A stretch of 17,460 nt of DNA from Bacillota bacterium (GCA_023460575.1 JAEWPQ010000020.1:1-17460), one strand, 5' to 3'; shown: positions 7,313 to 14,601, numbered from the stretch's first letter. A program made the numbers and translations. Notes: a model not told the origin generated them from the sequence alone.

Positions 7313-8917
7313 ATGGTCAGATCAATGTTCGCTGGTGTTGCGGGACTTAGGGCACATCAGGCAAAGATGGATGTTATCGGTAATAATATTGCAAACGTAA
7401 ATACATGGGGATTTAAAGCCGGGAGTATGTCTTTTAAAGACGCCATGTACCAGAATAGCAGCTCAGGATCTGGTGGTAACACTGAAGCTGGTGGAGTCGG
7501 TGCGGTGAATGCAAATCAGATTGGGTATGGTGTAACGACAGGTGCAGTTACCTATGATTTTTCAACAGGAAGCATGTCGCCTTCCTCAAGTGGACTGGAT
7601 TGTATGATTGAGGGAACCGGATTTTTTATTGTTGGTCCTATGTTAAGCGGAGGAGCTCTTTCGTTAGATGGAGACGATGCTGTGAAATCCAGCGGTCTTT
7701 ATTTATCCAGAGTTGGTAAATTTAAAGTGGATCCCAATGGATACTTAACAGATGACAGTGGTAGTTATGTGTATGGATTTAGCTATGATCAGGACAGTAA
7801 GCAATATTCGACGGGATCACTGGTTCCATTAAAACTGCCAAATCAGTCGGTGCTGACTAAGCAAAAAGGGGATACAAATAATGCTGCAGTGGCTAAGGCT
7901 AAAACAGATCTGAATAAAGCTTTGGAGGTGTACAATAATCAGAATGCTCTTGTTTCAGCTGCCAGACAGGCTTATGTAACAGCCCAGGCTAATTATCAGG
8001 CAAAATATGATTCACTGGGTGTAAAAGGTAAAGAAGATGATACAGAGGCTAAGAGAGTAGCGGCCAATACTGCATATGCTGCTTTGATAAATGCAACAAC
8101 TGATCCAGGAAATACTTTGAGAGATGCTTATAATGCCAAGGTGAATGCTTATGACGCTGCAGAATATGATTTGATTCGGGCAAAGGCCCAGTTAAGAGCC
8201 CCGGTTGAATTCGGAAAACATACAACTGCAGATCTGGACGCTATTTTAACAACATATCAGACCAATTTGGCTACGTTTATAGCTACCCCCGATACTGATC
8301 CGGGTTATGCAACTGCAAAAACAAATTATGATACCGCGTTAGCTGCATTTAAAGATATGAAAAACAAATTGAGTGTACTGGAAGATGGCTCTTTGGAAAG
8401 CGTTCGTGATGCTGCCAAAATAGTTGCAAGCACAGAGGAAACAAAGCTTGAAGCTGCCAAGAATGGGGTAACGAAAGCAGAGGCCAATTTGGCACAGGCT
8501 CAAAAAACAGCCGCATCGACAAGCAGCGGCAGCACCAGCGGAAACTCCACTGAAGATTCATTGGCAGAATTTGCCAGCTATAAGATTCAGCAGGATGGAA
8601 CGATTGTTGGAACTACCTCAGATTCTGCCACGGTAACAATCGGTAAGATTGCACTGGGACGTGTTCAGAATATGGGTGGTTTGGAGAAAGATTCCGGATA
8701 CTATTACACCGTGGGTGCAAGTGCCGGAAATGTAAGTGTCTTTGAAGGTGGCGGAACAGATGGTGTTATAAAGAGTAATTTCTTAGAAATGGCCAAAGTA
8801 GACCTCGCCACAGAAATGACAGATATGATCACCACACAGAGAGGGTTCCAAGCGAACTCCAAAATCATCACTGTAACCGATCAGATGCTGGAAGAATTAG
8901 TTAATATGAAACGATAA
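7313..8917 (+). CDS. flgE: Flagellar hook protein FlgE with large helical insertion
   Basis: FlgE polymerises into the curved hook that links rod and filament. The N-terminal D0 region (1-45, with DVIGNNIANVNTWGFKAG) and the C-terminal D0 region (about 485-534, with TTQRGFQANSKIIT and LEELVNMKR) are typical. The first half of the D1 domain is at about 65-185, including GTGFFIVG and the RVGKFKVDPNGYLTDDSG turn. The second half is at about 418-480, including IGKIALGRVQNMGGLEKDSG. Between them, about residues 188-412, the expected beta-rich variable part is replaced by an alanine-rich, charged, predicted helical block. Without it the protein would be about 310 residues, close to a simple Firmicute hook protein. 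AAAGGA at 7299-7304 supports the start. A strong hairpin follows the stop. An alternative reading as FlgF/FlgG is unlikely, given the position after flgD and the hook-type C-terminus. Confidence 0.94.
   Translation: MVRSMFAGVAGLRAHQAKMDVIGNNIANVNTWGFKAGSMSFKDAMYQNSSSGSGGNTEAGGVGAVNANQIGYGVTTGAVTYDFSTGSMSPSSSGLDCMIEGTGFFIVGPMLSGGALSLDGDDAVKSSGLYLSRVGKFKVDPNGYLTDDSGSYVYGFSYDQDSKQYSTGSLVPLKLPNQSVLTKQKGDTNNAAVAKAKTDLNKALEVYNNQNALVSAARQAYVTAQANYQAKYDSLGVKGKEDDTEAKRVAANTAYAALINATTDPGNTLRDAYNAKVNAYDAAEYDLIRAKAQLRAPVEFGKHTTADLDAILTTYQTNLATFIATPDTDPGYATAKTNYDTALAAFKDMKNKLSVLEDGSLESVRDAAKIVASTEETKLEAAKNGVTKAEANLAQAQKTAASTSSGSTSGNSTEDSLAEFASYKIQQDGTIVGTTSDSATVTIGKIALGRVQNMGGLEKDSGYYYTVGASAGNVSVFEGGGTDGVIKSNFLEMAKVDLATEMTDMITTQRGFQANSKIITVTDQMLEELVNMKR
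7874..8548 (+). other. Alanine-rich helical insertion within FlgE
   Basis: Residues about 188-412 of FlgE are rich in Ala, Lys, Asn, Thr and Asp, with heptad-like spacing of Ala/Leu/Tyr, and contain few of the Gly-rich beta turns seen in the flanks. Several helices separated by short Pro/Gly/Asp turns can be suggested: about 189-234, 243-263, 267-295, 304-324, 330-353 and 359-400. A Ser/Gly/Thr linker (about 401-413) follows. Two parts look related: AKTDLNKALEVYNN (196-209) and AKTNYDTALAAFKD (335-348). This is the place where other hook proteins carry their variable outer domain. Confidence 0.7.
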
Positions 8918-8932
8918 TTGGTTCCACAACAA

Positions 8933-8963
8933 TCCGGGGAGGTATTAATTCCGCCTCCCCGGA
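8933..8963 (+). promoter_or_regulatory. Strong GC-rich hairpin between flgE and flbD
   Basis: TCCGGGGAGG (8933-8942) and CCTCCCCGGA (8954-8963) form a perfect 10-bp stem with an 11-base loop, 15 bases after the flgE stop codon. The bases after it (ACTTAAGG) are not a U-tract, so it is not a clear intrinsic terminator. The flbD ribosome binding site begins four bases downstream. A likely role is to protect the 3' end of a processed flgE message, or to reduce read-through into flbD-motAB; this is inference. Confidence 0.65.
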
Positions 8964-8981
8964 CTTAAGGAGAGGTAATAT

Positions 8982-9185
8982 ATGATTCGTCTTACAAGAC
9001 TGAATGATGAGGAATTCATTATAAACTGTGGACAGATTGAACGGGTGGAATCAATACCGGAATCCAATGTTATCCTGGTAAGCGGGAAGCATTATGTAGT
9101 GAAGGAAAGTGTTGAGGAAATTATAGAGCGGGTGATCGATTACAATGCCCGAATCTATGCCCGCGGAAAGAATATGAAAGATTAA
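8982..9185 (+). CDS. flbD: Flagellar protein FlbD/SwrD family
   Basis: This 67-residue protein matches the small FlbD family (YlzI, renamed SwrD, in Bacillus subtilis). Its pattern is typical: it opens MIRLTRLNDEEFIIN, continues with IERVESIPES, then GKHYVVKESVEEIIERVIDY. It is soluble, with no membrane segment. In B. subtilis SwrD is reported to raise the power of the flagellar motor. The position directly before motA and motB fits a role in stator function, though the mechanism is unknown to me. AAGGAG at 8967-8972 gives a good start, just after the hairpin that follows flgE. Confidence 0.9.
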   Translation: MIRLTRLNDEEFIINCGQIERVESIPESNVILVSGKHYVVKESVEEIIERVIDYNARIYARGKNMKD

Positions 9186-9218
9186 TCCGGGAAATGCCTG
9201 GACGGTTGGAGGTTATTC

Positions 9219-10034
9219 ATGGACATATCGTTGATTGTAGGCTGGGTAGTTGGTATCGCACTGATAATAAATGGAATTGGTATGGCTAAGCTGGGTAATT
9301 TTATTGACATGCCCAGTGTGCTTATTGTAGTTGGTGGTACAATTGCTGCCCTGGTAGCAAGTTTTCCGTTTAAAACGTTGGCACAGATTCCAAAGCACAT
9401 TGCAATCATGCTCAATCCAAAGAGATACGATGCTGAAAAAGTAATTGATACTATGGTTGACATGGCAAAGACAGCCAGAAAAAAGGGATTACTGGTTCTT
9501 GAGGAGCAGGCTAACGGCATTAAGGATCCCTTTTTGAAACAGAGCATTATGCTGATCGTGGATGCGATGGATGCGGAAAAAATAAGAGAAATGCTGGAAA
9601 GTGAAGTTTCGGCGATGTCAGAACGTCATGATCAGGACGTCAGCGTGTATGAAAAAGGAAGCTCACTGGCACCTGCATTTGGTATGATTGGAACCCTGGT
9701 GGGACTGGTAAACATGCTGAAAGGTATGAATATGGATGGCAACGGATCCAGCAGTATAGGGCAGGATATGTCTGTCGCCCTCATCACCACTTTCTACGGC
9801 AGTGTTTTATCAAACCTGTTATTTGTTCCTATGGCAAAAAAACTCCGGATTCGTAATGATCAGGAATTATTGTACAAGCAGATTATAATAGAAGGTGTTC
9901 TGTCGATTCAGGCTGGAGACAATCCTAAATACCTGGAGGAAAAGCTTTTATCGTATCTTTCCCAGGCACAGCAGAACAAGATCCTGAAGAAACGGTCAGG
10001 CGGAGGCAGTTCAGGCAATAATGCAGATTCCTGA
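9219..10034 (+). CDS. motA: Flagellar stator protein MotA/PomA
   Basis: MotA is the inner-membrane stator subunit that surrounds the MotB dimer and pushes on FliG. The 271 residues have the family layout: membrane helices at about 3-20, 33-50, 148-168 and 186-206, with a large cytoplasmic loop between helices 2 and 3. The helix 3 signature APAFGMIGTLVGLVNML and helix 4 signature ALITTFYGSVLSN are clear. Threonines T159, T190 and T191 match the positions that coordinate sodium in PomA-type stators (established for PomA; applied here by alignment in my head). The C-terminus ends in a Gly/Ser-rich tail. A GGTTGGAGG-type binding site precedes the ATG at 9219. It is followed by motB after 49 bases. 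Confidence 0.96.
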   Translation: MDISLIVGWVVGIALIINGIGMAKLGNFIDMPSVLIVVGGTIAALVASFPFKTLAQIPKHIAIMLNPKRYDAEKVIDTMVDMAKTARKKGLLVLEEQANGIKDPFLKQSIMLIVDAMDAEKIREMLESEVSAMSERHDQDVSVYEKGSSLAPAFGMIGTLVGLVNMLKGMNMDGNGSSSIGQDMSVALITTFYGSVLSNLLFVPMAKKLRIRNDQELLYKQIIIEGVLSIQAGDNPKYLEEKLLSYLSQAQQNKILKKRSGGGSSGNNADS

Positions 10035-10083
10035 TGAGCATTAAATCTTACAGCATTTATTTTAACAGGGAAACAGGTGGTTA

Positions 10084-10872
10084 ATGATGAAGAAAAATAA
10101 AAAGCCGGAAGAACTTGGAAGCTGGATGGATACATATGGAGACATGGTTACATTGTTGCTGTGCTTTTTTGTTCTTCTGTATTCAATGTCCTCCATTGAC
10201 CAGTCGAAATGGAAGATTCTGGTGCAGAGTTTTAATCCCAGTGCTGTTGAATCATCGGATCAGATTGTGTTGGATGCCAATGCGAAAGATGGTGAGGGGG
10301 AATTAAAGGGAAATCCTCCTGCGGATGGCGGAGAGAGTACAGATTTTGACGAATTGTATCTGATGCTGAAAAAAATAATTGATGATCGGAATATGCAGGA
10401 TTCTGTCGAAATAACACGAGGAGATGGCTTCACATTTATTTCATTTCGTGATAAAGTATTTTTTGACGGAGACAGTTCTGTGCTCAGGCAGGAAGGCAAA
10501 GATGTCCTTAGTGAATTTGCAGCTGCTATGTCACAGGCTAATAACAATATTAAGGAAGTTCAGGTGTTGGGACATACCTCACAGGGGAATCCGGATAAAC
10601 CAAATAACATACGTAATGACCGTATGTTGTCTGCGCAGCGTTCCGCAGAGGTCATTATCTATCTGCAGAGCCAGAATGCTGTTACACCGGAAAAACTGGT
10701 AGGGATGAGTTTTGGACAGTTTCGCCCTATCGCACCTTTTGATACAAATGAAGGACGTGCTAAAAACCGCCGTGTGGAGATCTTAATAACTAAAAATGAT
10801 ACCGTTGAAAAGTCCCTGGAAGAGTATTACAATCAGGTGTATCACAATAGTGAGAACAATGCGGGCAATTAA
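10084..10872 (+). CDS. motB: Flagellar stator protein MotB/PomB
   Basis: MotB forms the ion channel with MotA and anchors the stator to peptidoglycan. A short basic N-terminus leads into one membrane helix (about 20-38), with the ion-binding aspartate at D20 in TYGDMVTLLLCFFVLLYSMS. A plug/linker region (about 40-90) and a C-terminal OmpA-like peptidoglycan-binding domain (about 110-238) follow, with VLGHTSQG and GRAKNRRVEI as signatures. The helix sequence, with Cys seven residues after the Asp and then FF, is of the PomB/MotS sodium type. Two adjacent ATG codons (10084 and 10087) could serve as the start; AGGTGG at 10075-10080 is 3 and 6 bases upstream of them, so the second is at least as likely. 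Confidence 0.96.
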   Translation: MMKKNKKPEELGSWMDTYGDMVTLLLCFFVLLYSMSSIDQSKWKILVQSFNPSAVESSDQIVLDANAKDGEGELKGNPPADGGESTDFDELYLMLKKIIDDRNMQDSVEITRGDGFTFISFRDKVFFDGDSSVLRQEGKDVLSEFAAAMSQANNNIKEVQVLGHTSQGNPDKPNNIRNDRMLSAQRSAEVIIYLQSQNAVTPEKLVGMSFGQFRPIAPFDTNEGRAKNRRVEILITKNDTVEKSLEEYYNQVYHNSENNAGN

Positions 10873-10894
10873 ATAAAAAGCGGGAGTGAAACAA

Positions 10895-11935
10895 ATGGCT
10901 GAAGTATTATCCCAAAGTCAAATCGATGCGCTTCTCAATTCCCTGAGTGGAACTGATGAGCCAATTGATGAGATTGAGAAAAAGGAAAATGAAGTAAAAT
11001 ACCGGAAATATGATTTTTACAGTCCAAAGAAATTTACCAAGGACAGACTGAAAATTTTAAAGAGTATATTCGACAATTATTCCAGAATAGCAGGCTCCCA
11101 GATTAGCAGTATATTTCGGACTACCAGTGAATTGTCTGTATTTACCGTTGAGGAACAGAGATATTATGAGTTTGGTAACGCGCTTAGTGATAATGATGTT
11201 CTTACTGTAGTCAATGTAACACTGCCCAACAACAGTAAAAATCCTCCGCTTCTTATTAATGCAAGTATGACGCTGATGCTCAATTTAATTGACCGCATGC
11301 TGGGAGGGGTAGGGGCTGATATTAATGTAGATGAATCCTACACATATACAGAAATAGAGATAGCTTTGTATCACAGAGTGATTCAATATATAATCGGTGC
11401 TTTAAGGGATTCCTGGTCCAGCTATATTAATTTAAATTTCGAACTGACAAGGCTGGAAGAAAATCCAAGTATGTTTCAGGAAATTGGTGTGGATGAAACC
11501 ATTGTTATTGTAGTGATAGATGTAGATATGAAGGAGTGCTCAGGAAGACTGAATGTATGCATTCCGGGGTCTCTTCTTTCGAATATTTTTGACATCATGG
11601 ACAAGCGCAAACATAGTGCGCTGGGTGAGGAAGCCAACAGCCTGGATAACAGGAGAGAGATTATGCATAGCATCAAATCCTCCGATTTACTTGTCAGGGC
11701 TCAGATTGGTGATACCGCAATTTCACTTGATGATGTATATAATCTTCATGTTGGAGATGTAATCAATTTGAATACGCCAAAAGATTCTGATGTAAAGCTT
11801 TATGTAGAAAGCCAGCCATGGTTTAAAGGACAGCTGGGCGTTCATAAGCGGAATGTAGCTGTTAAAATCGATGATATGGCTGTTGAAATTGATGAGCAGG
11901 CTGAAAATGGAAATTACCAGACCAGTGAAAGCTGA
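10895..11935 (+). CDS. fliM: Flagellar motor switch protein FliM
   Basis: FliM forms the middle of the C-ring, binds phosphorylated CheY and passes the turning signal to FliG. The 346 residues show the CheY-binding peptide at the very N-terminus (VLSQSQIDALLNSL, 4-17). A CheC-like middle domain follows at about 40-235, with the FliG-contact loop GGVG at 137-140, and then a SpoA/FliN-like C-terminal domain at about 262-330. An in-frame GTG at 10886 would add three residues, but GGGAG at 10882-10886 is best spaced for the ATG at 10895, which also puts the peptide at the usual place. motB ends only 22 bases upstream; the fliL gene often found between them is absent. Confidence 0.96.
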   Translation: MAEVLSQSQIDALLNSLSGTDEPIDEIEKKENEVKYRKYDFYSPKKFTKDRLKILKSIFDNYSRIAGSQISSIFRTTSELSVFTVEEQRYYEFGNALSDNDVLTVVNVTLPNNSKNPPLLINASMTLMLNLIDRMLGGVGADINVDESYTYTEIEIALYHRVIQYIIGALRDSWSSYINLNFELTRLEENPSMFQEIGVDETIVIVVIDVDMKECSGRLNVCIPGSLLSNIFDIMDKRKHSALGEEANSLDNRREIMHSIKSSDLLVRAQIGDTAISLDDVYNLHVGDVINLNTPKDSDVKLYVESQPWFKGQLGVHKRNVAVKIDDMAVEIDEQAENGNYQTSES

Positions 11936-11983
11936 GTCAGGGATTACATAAAGAATTATAGGATAATAAAGGAGATGTAAAAA

Positions 11984-12343
11984 ATGGCAAAAATATTATT
12001 GGTAGATGATGCAGCATTTATGAGAATGATGATTAAGGACACGCTGACAAAGAACGGATATACCGATCTGTATGAAGCAGCTGACGGAGCTCAGGCTGTT
12101 CAGATGTTTACAGAGATAAGCCCTGATCTTATCATCATGGATATTACCATGCCTAATATGGATGGACTGGAAGCATTAAAAGCGATTAAAGCAAAGGATC
12201 CCAATGCAGTCGTAGTTATGTGTTCCGCCATGGGACAGGAAAGTATGGTAATTGAAGCTATTAAATCAGGAGCAAAAGATTTTATTGTTAAGCCATTTAA
12301 ACCGGACAGAATTTTAAAGACAGTTACTGGTATAATCGGTTAA
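11984..12343 (+). CDS. cheY: Chemotaxis response regulator CheY
   Basis: CheY is a single-domain receiver that, when phosphorylated by CheA, binds the motor switch. The 119 residues contain all the expected residues: the acidic pair D8/D9, the phosphorylation site D53 in IMDITMPNMDG, S81 in place of the switch Thr/Ser, and K103 in the IVKPF loop. There is no output domain. AAGGAGATG upstream of 11984 is a strong ribosome binding site. It lies between two switch genes carrying CheY-binding peptides (fliM and fliY), and FliY also has CheC-type phosphatase sites, so the signal and its removal are encoded side by side. Confidence 0.96.
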   Translation: MAKILLVDDAAFMRMMIKDTLTKNGYTDLYEAADGAQAVQMFTEISPDLIIMDITMPNMDGLEALKAIKAKDPNAVVVMCSAMGQESMVIEAIKSGAKDFIVKPFKPDRILKTVTGIIG

Positions 12344-12367
12344 GCTGATTCACTTAGGAGGGTACAA

Positions 12368-12814
12368 ATGTCGTTTTTAAGTTCGATGAATATCAGCGCG
12401 TCTGCTATGACCGCTCAGCGTCTCAGACTTGATATTGCATCACAAAATATCGCGAATATCGATACCACCAAAACGGCTTCCGGCGGCCCATACCGAAGAA
12501 GAATGGTGGTCCTTGAAGCGCAGAATGAAAACAATTTCCGCAGAACCTTAATGAATGCAGCAGGAAAAAGCCGCCAGCAGAGCGCAGGCGGAGTCAGGGT
12601 ATCACAGATAGTGGAAGATACCAGTCCTTTGAAATCCGTTTACGACCCGGAGCATCCGGATGCAGATGAGAACGGCTATATTCAGATGCCTAATGTGGAT
12701 CTGATAAAGGAAACAGTAGACAGCATGTCTGCAACCAGGTCCTATGAAGCCAATATAACCGCATTTAATGCCATAAAAATGATGGCTTCCAAGGCTTTGG
12801 AGATTGGGAAATAA
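12368..12814 (+). CDS. flgC: Flagellar basal-body rod protein FlgC
   Basis: FlgC is a proximal rod subunit, exported by the flagellar system. The 148 residues match the family in length and in both ends: MNISASAMTAQRLRLDIASQ and NIANIDTT near the N-terminus (7-34), and NGYIQMPNVDLIKETVDSM plus SYEANITAFNAIKMM near the C-terminus (102-139). Both ends would form the D0 coiled coil. AGGAGGG at 12356-12362 supports the ATG at 12368. Its place is odd: flgC usually stands with flgB and fliE just before fliF, but here it sits between cheY and fliY. Whether a second flgC lies upstream of fliF cannot be seen in this window. Confidence 0.92.
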   Translation: MSFLSSMNISASAMTAQRLRLDIASQNIANIDTTKTASGGPYRRRMVVLEAQNENNFRRTLMNAAGKSRQQSAGGVRVSQIVEDTSPLKSVYDPEHPDADENGYIQMPNVDLIKETVDSMSATRSYEANITAFNAIKMMASKALEIGK

Positions 12815-12864
12815 GGTAAAATATGGCATAGAGGGCTAAATGAGTATAAAGGGAGAAAAGTTGT

Positions 12865-14217
12865 ATGGATTCGAATAATTTTAGCGCATTTGAGATTGAT
12901 GCCATAGGTGAAATACTAAACATAAGCCTGGGTGCCTCAGCCACTGCAGTATCTACCATGCTCAATGCCAGAGTTGATATCACCACACCGGTAGTAAGGG
13001 TTTTGACTAAAAGTGAGTTCGAAATATCAAACCTGGAACCGGCAGTAGGTGTGGAGATTACTTACATTGCGGGTCTTAGCGGAAGCAATATTATGCTCCT
13101 GAAAAAGCATGATGTTAAGGTTATCGTAGATATGCTGATGGGAACGGAAACCCCGGAAGAGGATTTTGAGTTAAATGAATTAAATATCAGTGCTATCTGT
13201 GAAGTAATGAATCAGATGATGGGTGCTTCTGCAACCGCTCTCAGCGAATTTTTAAGCAAGGCGGTCAATATTTCAACCCCTACTTCATTTGAGATTGAGA
13301 ATGTGGGAGATTTTAAAGAAAAATACTATCATGACGAAGATTTAATGGTTGTAGTCGGCTTTAATTTAAAGATAGCGGATCAGATGGCCAGTGAGTTTAT
13401 TAATGTGATGCCTCCCGCTCTTGCAAAAGAACTGGTAGCAGGATTCTTTCCTCAGGCAGAAAGTGAACCGGAAGCAGCACCTGTTCCTGATAAGACTCCG
13501 GAACCTGTTTCTGAACCGGCTTCATCAGGAGGAATGTTATCCCAGGAAGAAATTGAAAAACTTCTTGCAGGCAGTTCAGCTCCTGAACCTGAACCGCAGC
13601 CCCAGCCACAGACACCTCCAAAGCAGGAGTCTTCAGGTGGTATCTTGTCCCAGGAGGAAATTGAGATGCTGTTAAACGGAAGCAAGTCATCGGACGCAGT
13701 GCCAACACCTGCACCTGCTGCACAGCCGGTATTTTCCATGCCGACAATGGCAACCCAGATGCCGGATACAGACAATTCTGCCATGCAGCAGATGATAAAT
13801 CAGATGCAGATGCAGCAGCAAATGATTAACCAGATGCAGCAGATGATACTGCAGATGCAGAATTCACAGATGAATATGCCGAAGAAGGAAGCTTCTGAGC
13901 CAAAGACCATTAATGTGAAGACTGTACCTCAGAATAACCTTACAGAAGGACAGGTAAGCTTCGAGGAGCAGGAAGAAAACCGTGAGCTGATCATGGGAGT
14001 GCCTTTAGAGGTATCTGTGGAAATCGGCAGAACCAGAAAACTGGTAAAAGAAATACTGGAATTTACTAAGGGTTCACTTGTTATTTTAGACAAGCTGGCT
14101 GGAGAACAGGTTGATCTGTATGTAAATGGAAGATGTATTGCAAAAGGTGATGTAGTGGTTGTTGATGATAATTTTGGTATTCGTATCACGGAGATAATCA
14201 AAAGGAACGTTGAATAG
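12865..14217 (+). CDS. fliY: Motor switch phosphatase FliY (CheC-FliN fusion)
   Basis: FliY replaces FliN in many Gram-positive motors and also dephosphorylates CheY-P at the switch. In 450 residues it has a CheC-like domain (about 5-195), a long Pro/Glu/Gln linker (about 198-360) and a SpoA/FliN domain (about 371-448, starting LIMGVPLEVSVEIGRTRKL). Two CheC active-site helices are seen, with E16/N19 in AIGEILNISLGASATA and E113/N116 in AICEVMNQMMGASATA, so both sites look intact. The linker carries two copies of a peptide resembling the N-terminal CheY-binding peptide of FliM (GGMLSQEEIEKLL and GGILSQEEIEMLL), then a Met/Gln-rich stretch. In B. subtilis FliY such a peptide is at the N-terminus; here the protein starts directly with the CheC domain. 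An AAGGGAG-type binding site precedes the ATG at 12865. Confidence 0.95.
   Translation: MDSNNFSAFEIDAIGEILNISLGASATAVSTMLNARVDITTPVVRVLTKSEFEISNLEPAVGVEITYIAGLSGSNIMLLKKHDVKVIVDMLMGTETPEEDFELNELNISAICEVMNQMMGASATALSEFLSKAVNISTPTSFEIENVGDFKEKYYHDEDLMVVVGFNLKIADQMASEFINVMPPALAKELVAGFFPQAESEPEAAPVPDKTPEPVSEPASSGGMLSQEEIEKLLAGSSAPEPEPQPQPQTPPKQESSGGILSQEEIEMLLNGSKSSDAVPTPAPAAQPVFSMPTMATQMPDTDNSAMQQMINQMQMQQQMINQMQQMILQMQNSQMNMPKKEASEPKTINVKTVPQNNLTEGQVSFEEQEENRELIMGVPLEVSVEIGRTRKLVKEILEFTKGSLVILDKLAGEQVDLYVNGRCIAKGDVVVVDDNFGIRITEIIKRNVE
13528..13686 (+). repeat. Duplicated CheY-binding-like peptide in the FliY linker
   Basis: Two copies of a 17-residue unit lie at residues 222-238 (13528-13578) and 258-274 (13636-13686), separated by a Pro/Glu/Gln-rich spacer. 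Both read GG(M/I)LSQEEIE(K/M)LL followed by a small loop with GS. The DNA of the two copies is similar but not identical, with mostly third-base differences, which suggests an older duplication kept by selection. Each copy resembles FliM residues 4-17 (VLSQSQIDALLNSL) encoded upstream in the same operon. Confidence 0.8.
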
Positions 14218-14234
14218 AGAGGAAGTGCCTGTAG

Positions 14235-14591
14235 ATGAACAGTGTGATCAGTCTGTTATCGGTACTGGTTATTACCATTCTCATTCTGTACTTAAGTTAT
14301 ATATTTACGAAAAGTATCGGAAAAGGAATGGGCTTAAAACGCGGGGGAAATTATATGCAGATGCTGGACAGGCTTCCCCTTGGCCAGGATAAGTCTATTG
14401 CGGTAGTTCGTGCAGGCAGCCATTATTTTCTCATCGGTATTGCTTCTTCTCAGATTACGATTCTTGCAGAACTGACGGAGGAGGATATTCAAAAAGGTCT
14501 GGATATCCCAAATCCTCAAGTGAGAGAGGGTTACCCTGATTTCATCAGCATTCTGAAAAAATATACGGACAAAAACCGGAAAGACATGTAG
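14235..14591 (+). CDS. fliO: Flagellar biosynthetic protein FliO
   Basis: FliO helps FliP assemble into the export gate. The 118-residue product has one N-terminal membrane helix (about 4-25), then a small cytoplasmic domain with the FliO pattern MQMLDRLPLGQDKSIAVVRA and GSHYFLIGIASSQITILAEL, and a charged tail. FliO sequences are poorly conserved, but this pattern and the position directly before fliP make the call firm. AGAGGAAG just after the fliY stop serves as the binding site; the gap is 17 bases. Confidence 0.9.
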   Translation: MNSVISLLSVLVITILILYLSYIFTKSIGKGMGLKRGGNYMQMLDRLPLGQDKSIAVVRAGSHYFLIGIASSQITILAELTEEDIQKGLDIPNPQVREGYPDFISILKKYTDKNRKDM

Positions 14592-14601
14592 GAGGAACAG
14601 A

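Noticed and set aside
7601..7606. FlgE cysteine (residue 97) as a site of spirochete-like lysinoalanine hook crosslinking
   Set aside because: The position is not in the D2 domain used in spirochetes, and one Cys codon alone is no evidence of that chemistry.
8918..8981. Intrinsic terminator after flgE
   Set aside because: The hairpin is strong but no T-run follows on either strand, and the operon plainly continues on the same strand.
11936..11983. Possible internal promoter before cheY (TTACAT and GATAAT-like words)
   Set aside because: The words do not have good spacing and are common in AT-rich gaps; no sigma-28-type pattern (TAAA with GCCGATAA) is seen here or elsewhere in the gaps.
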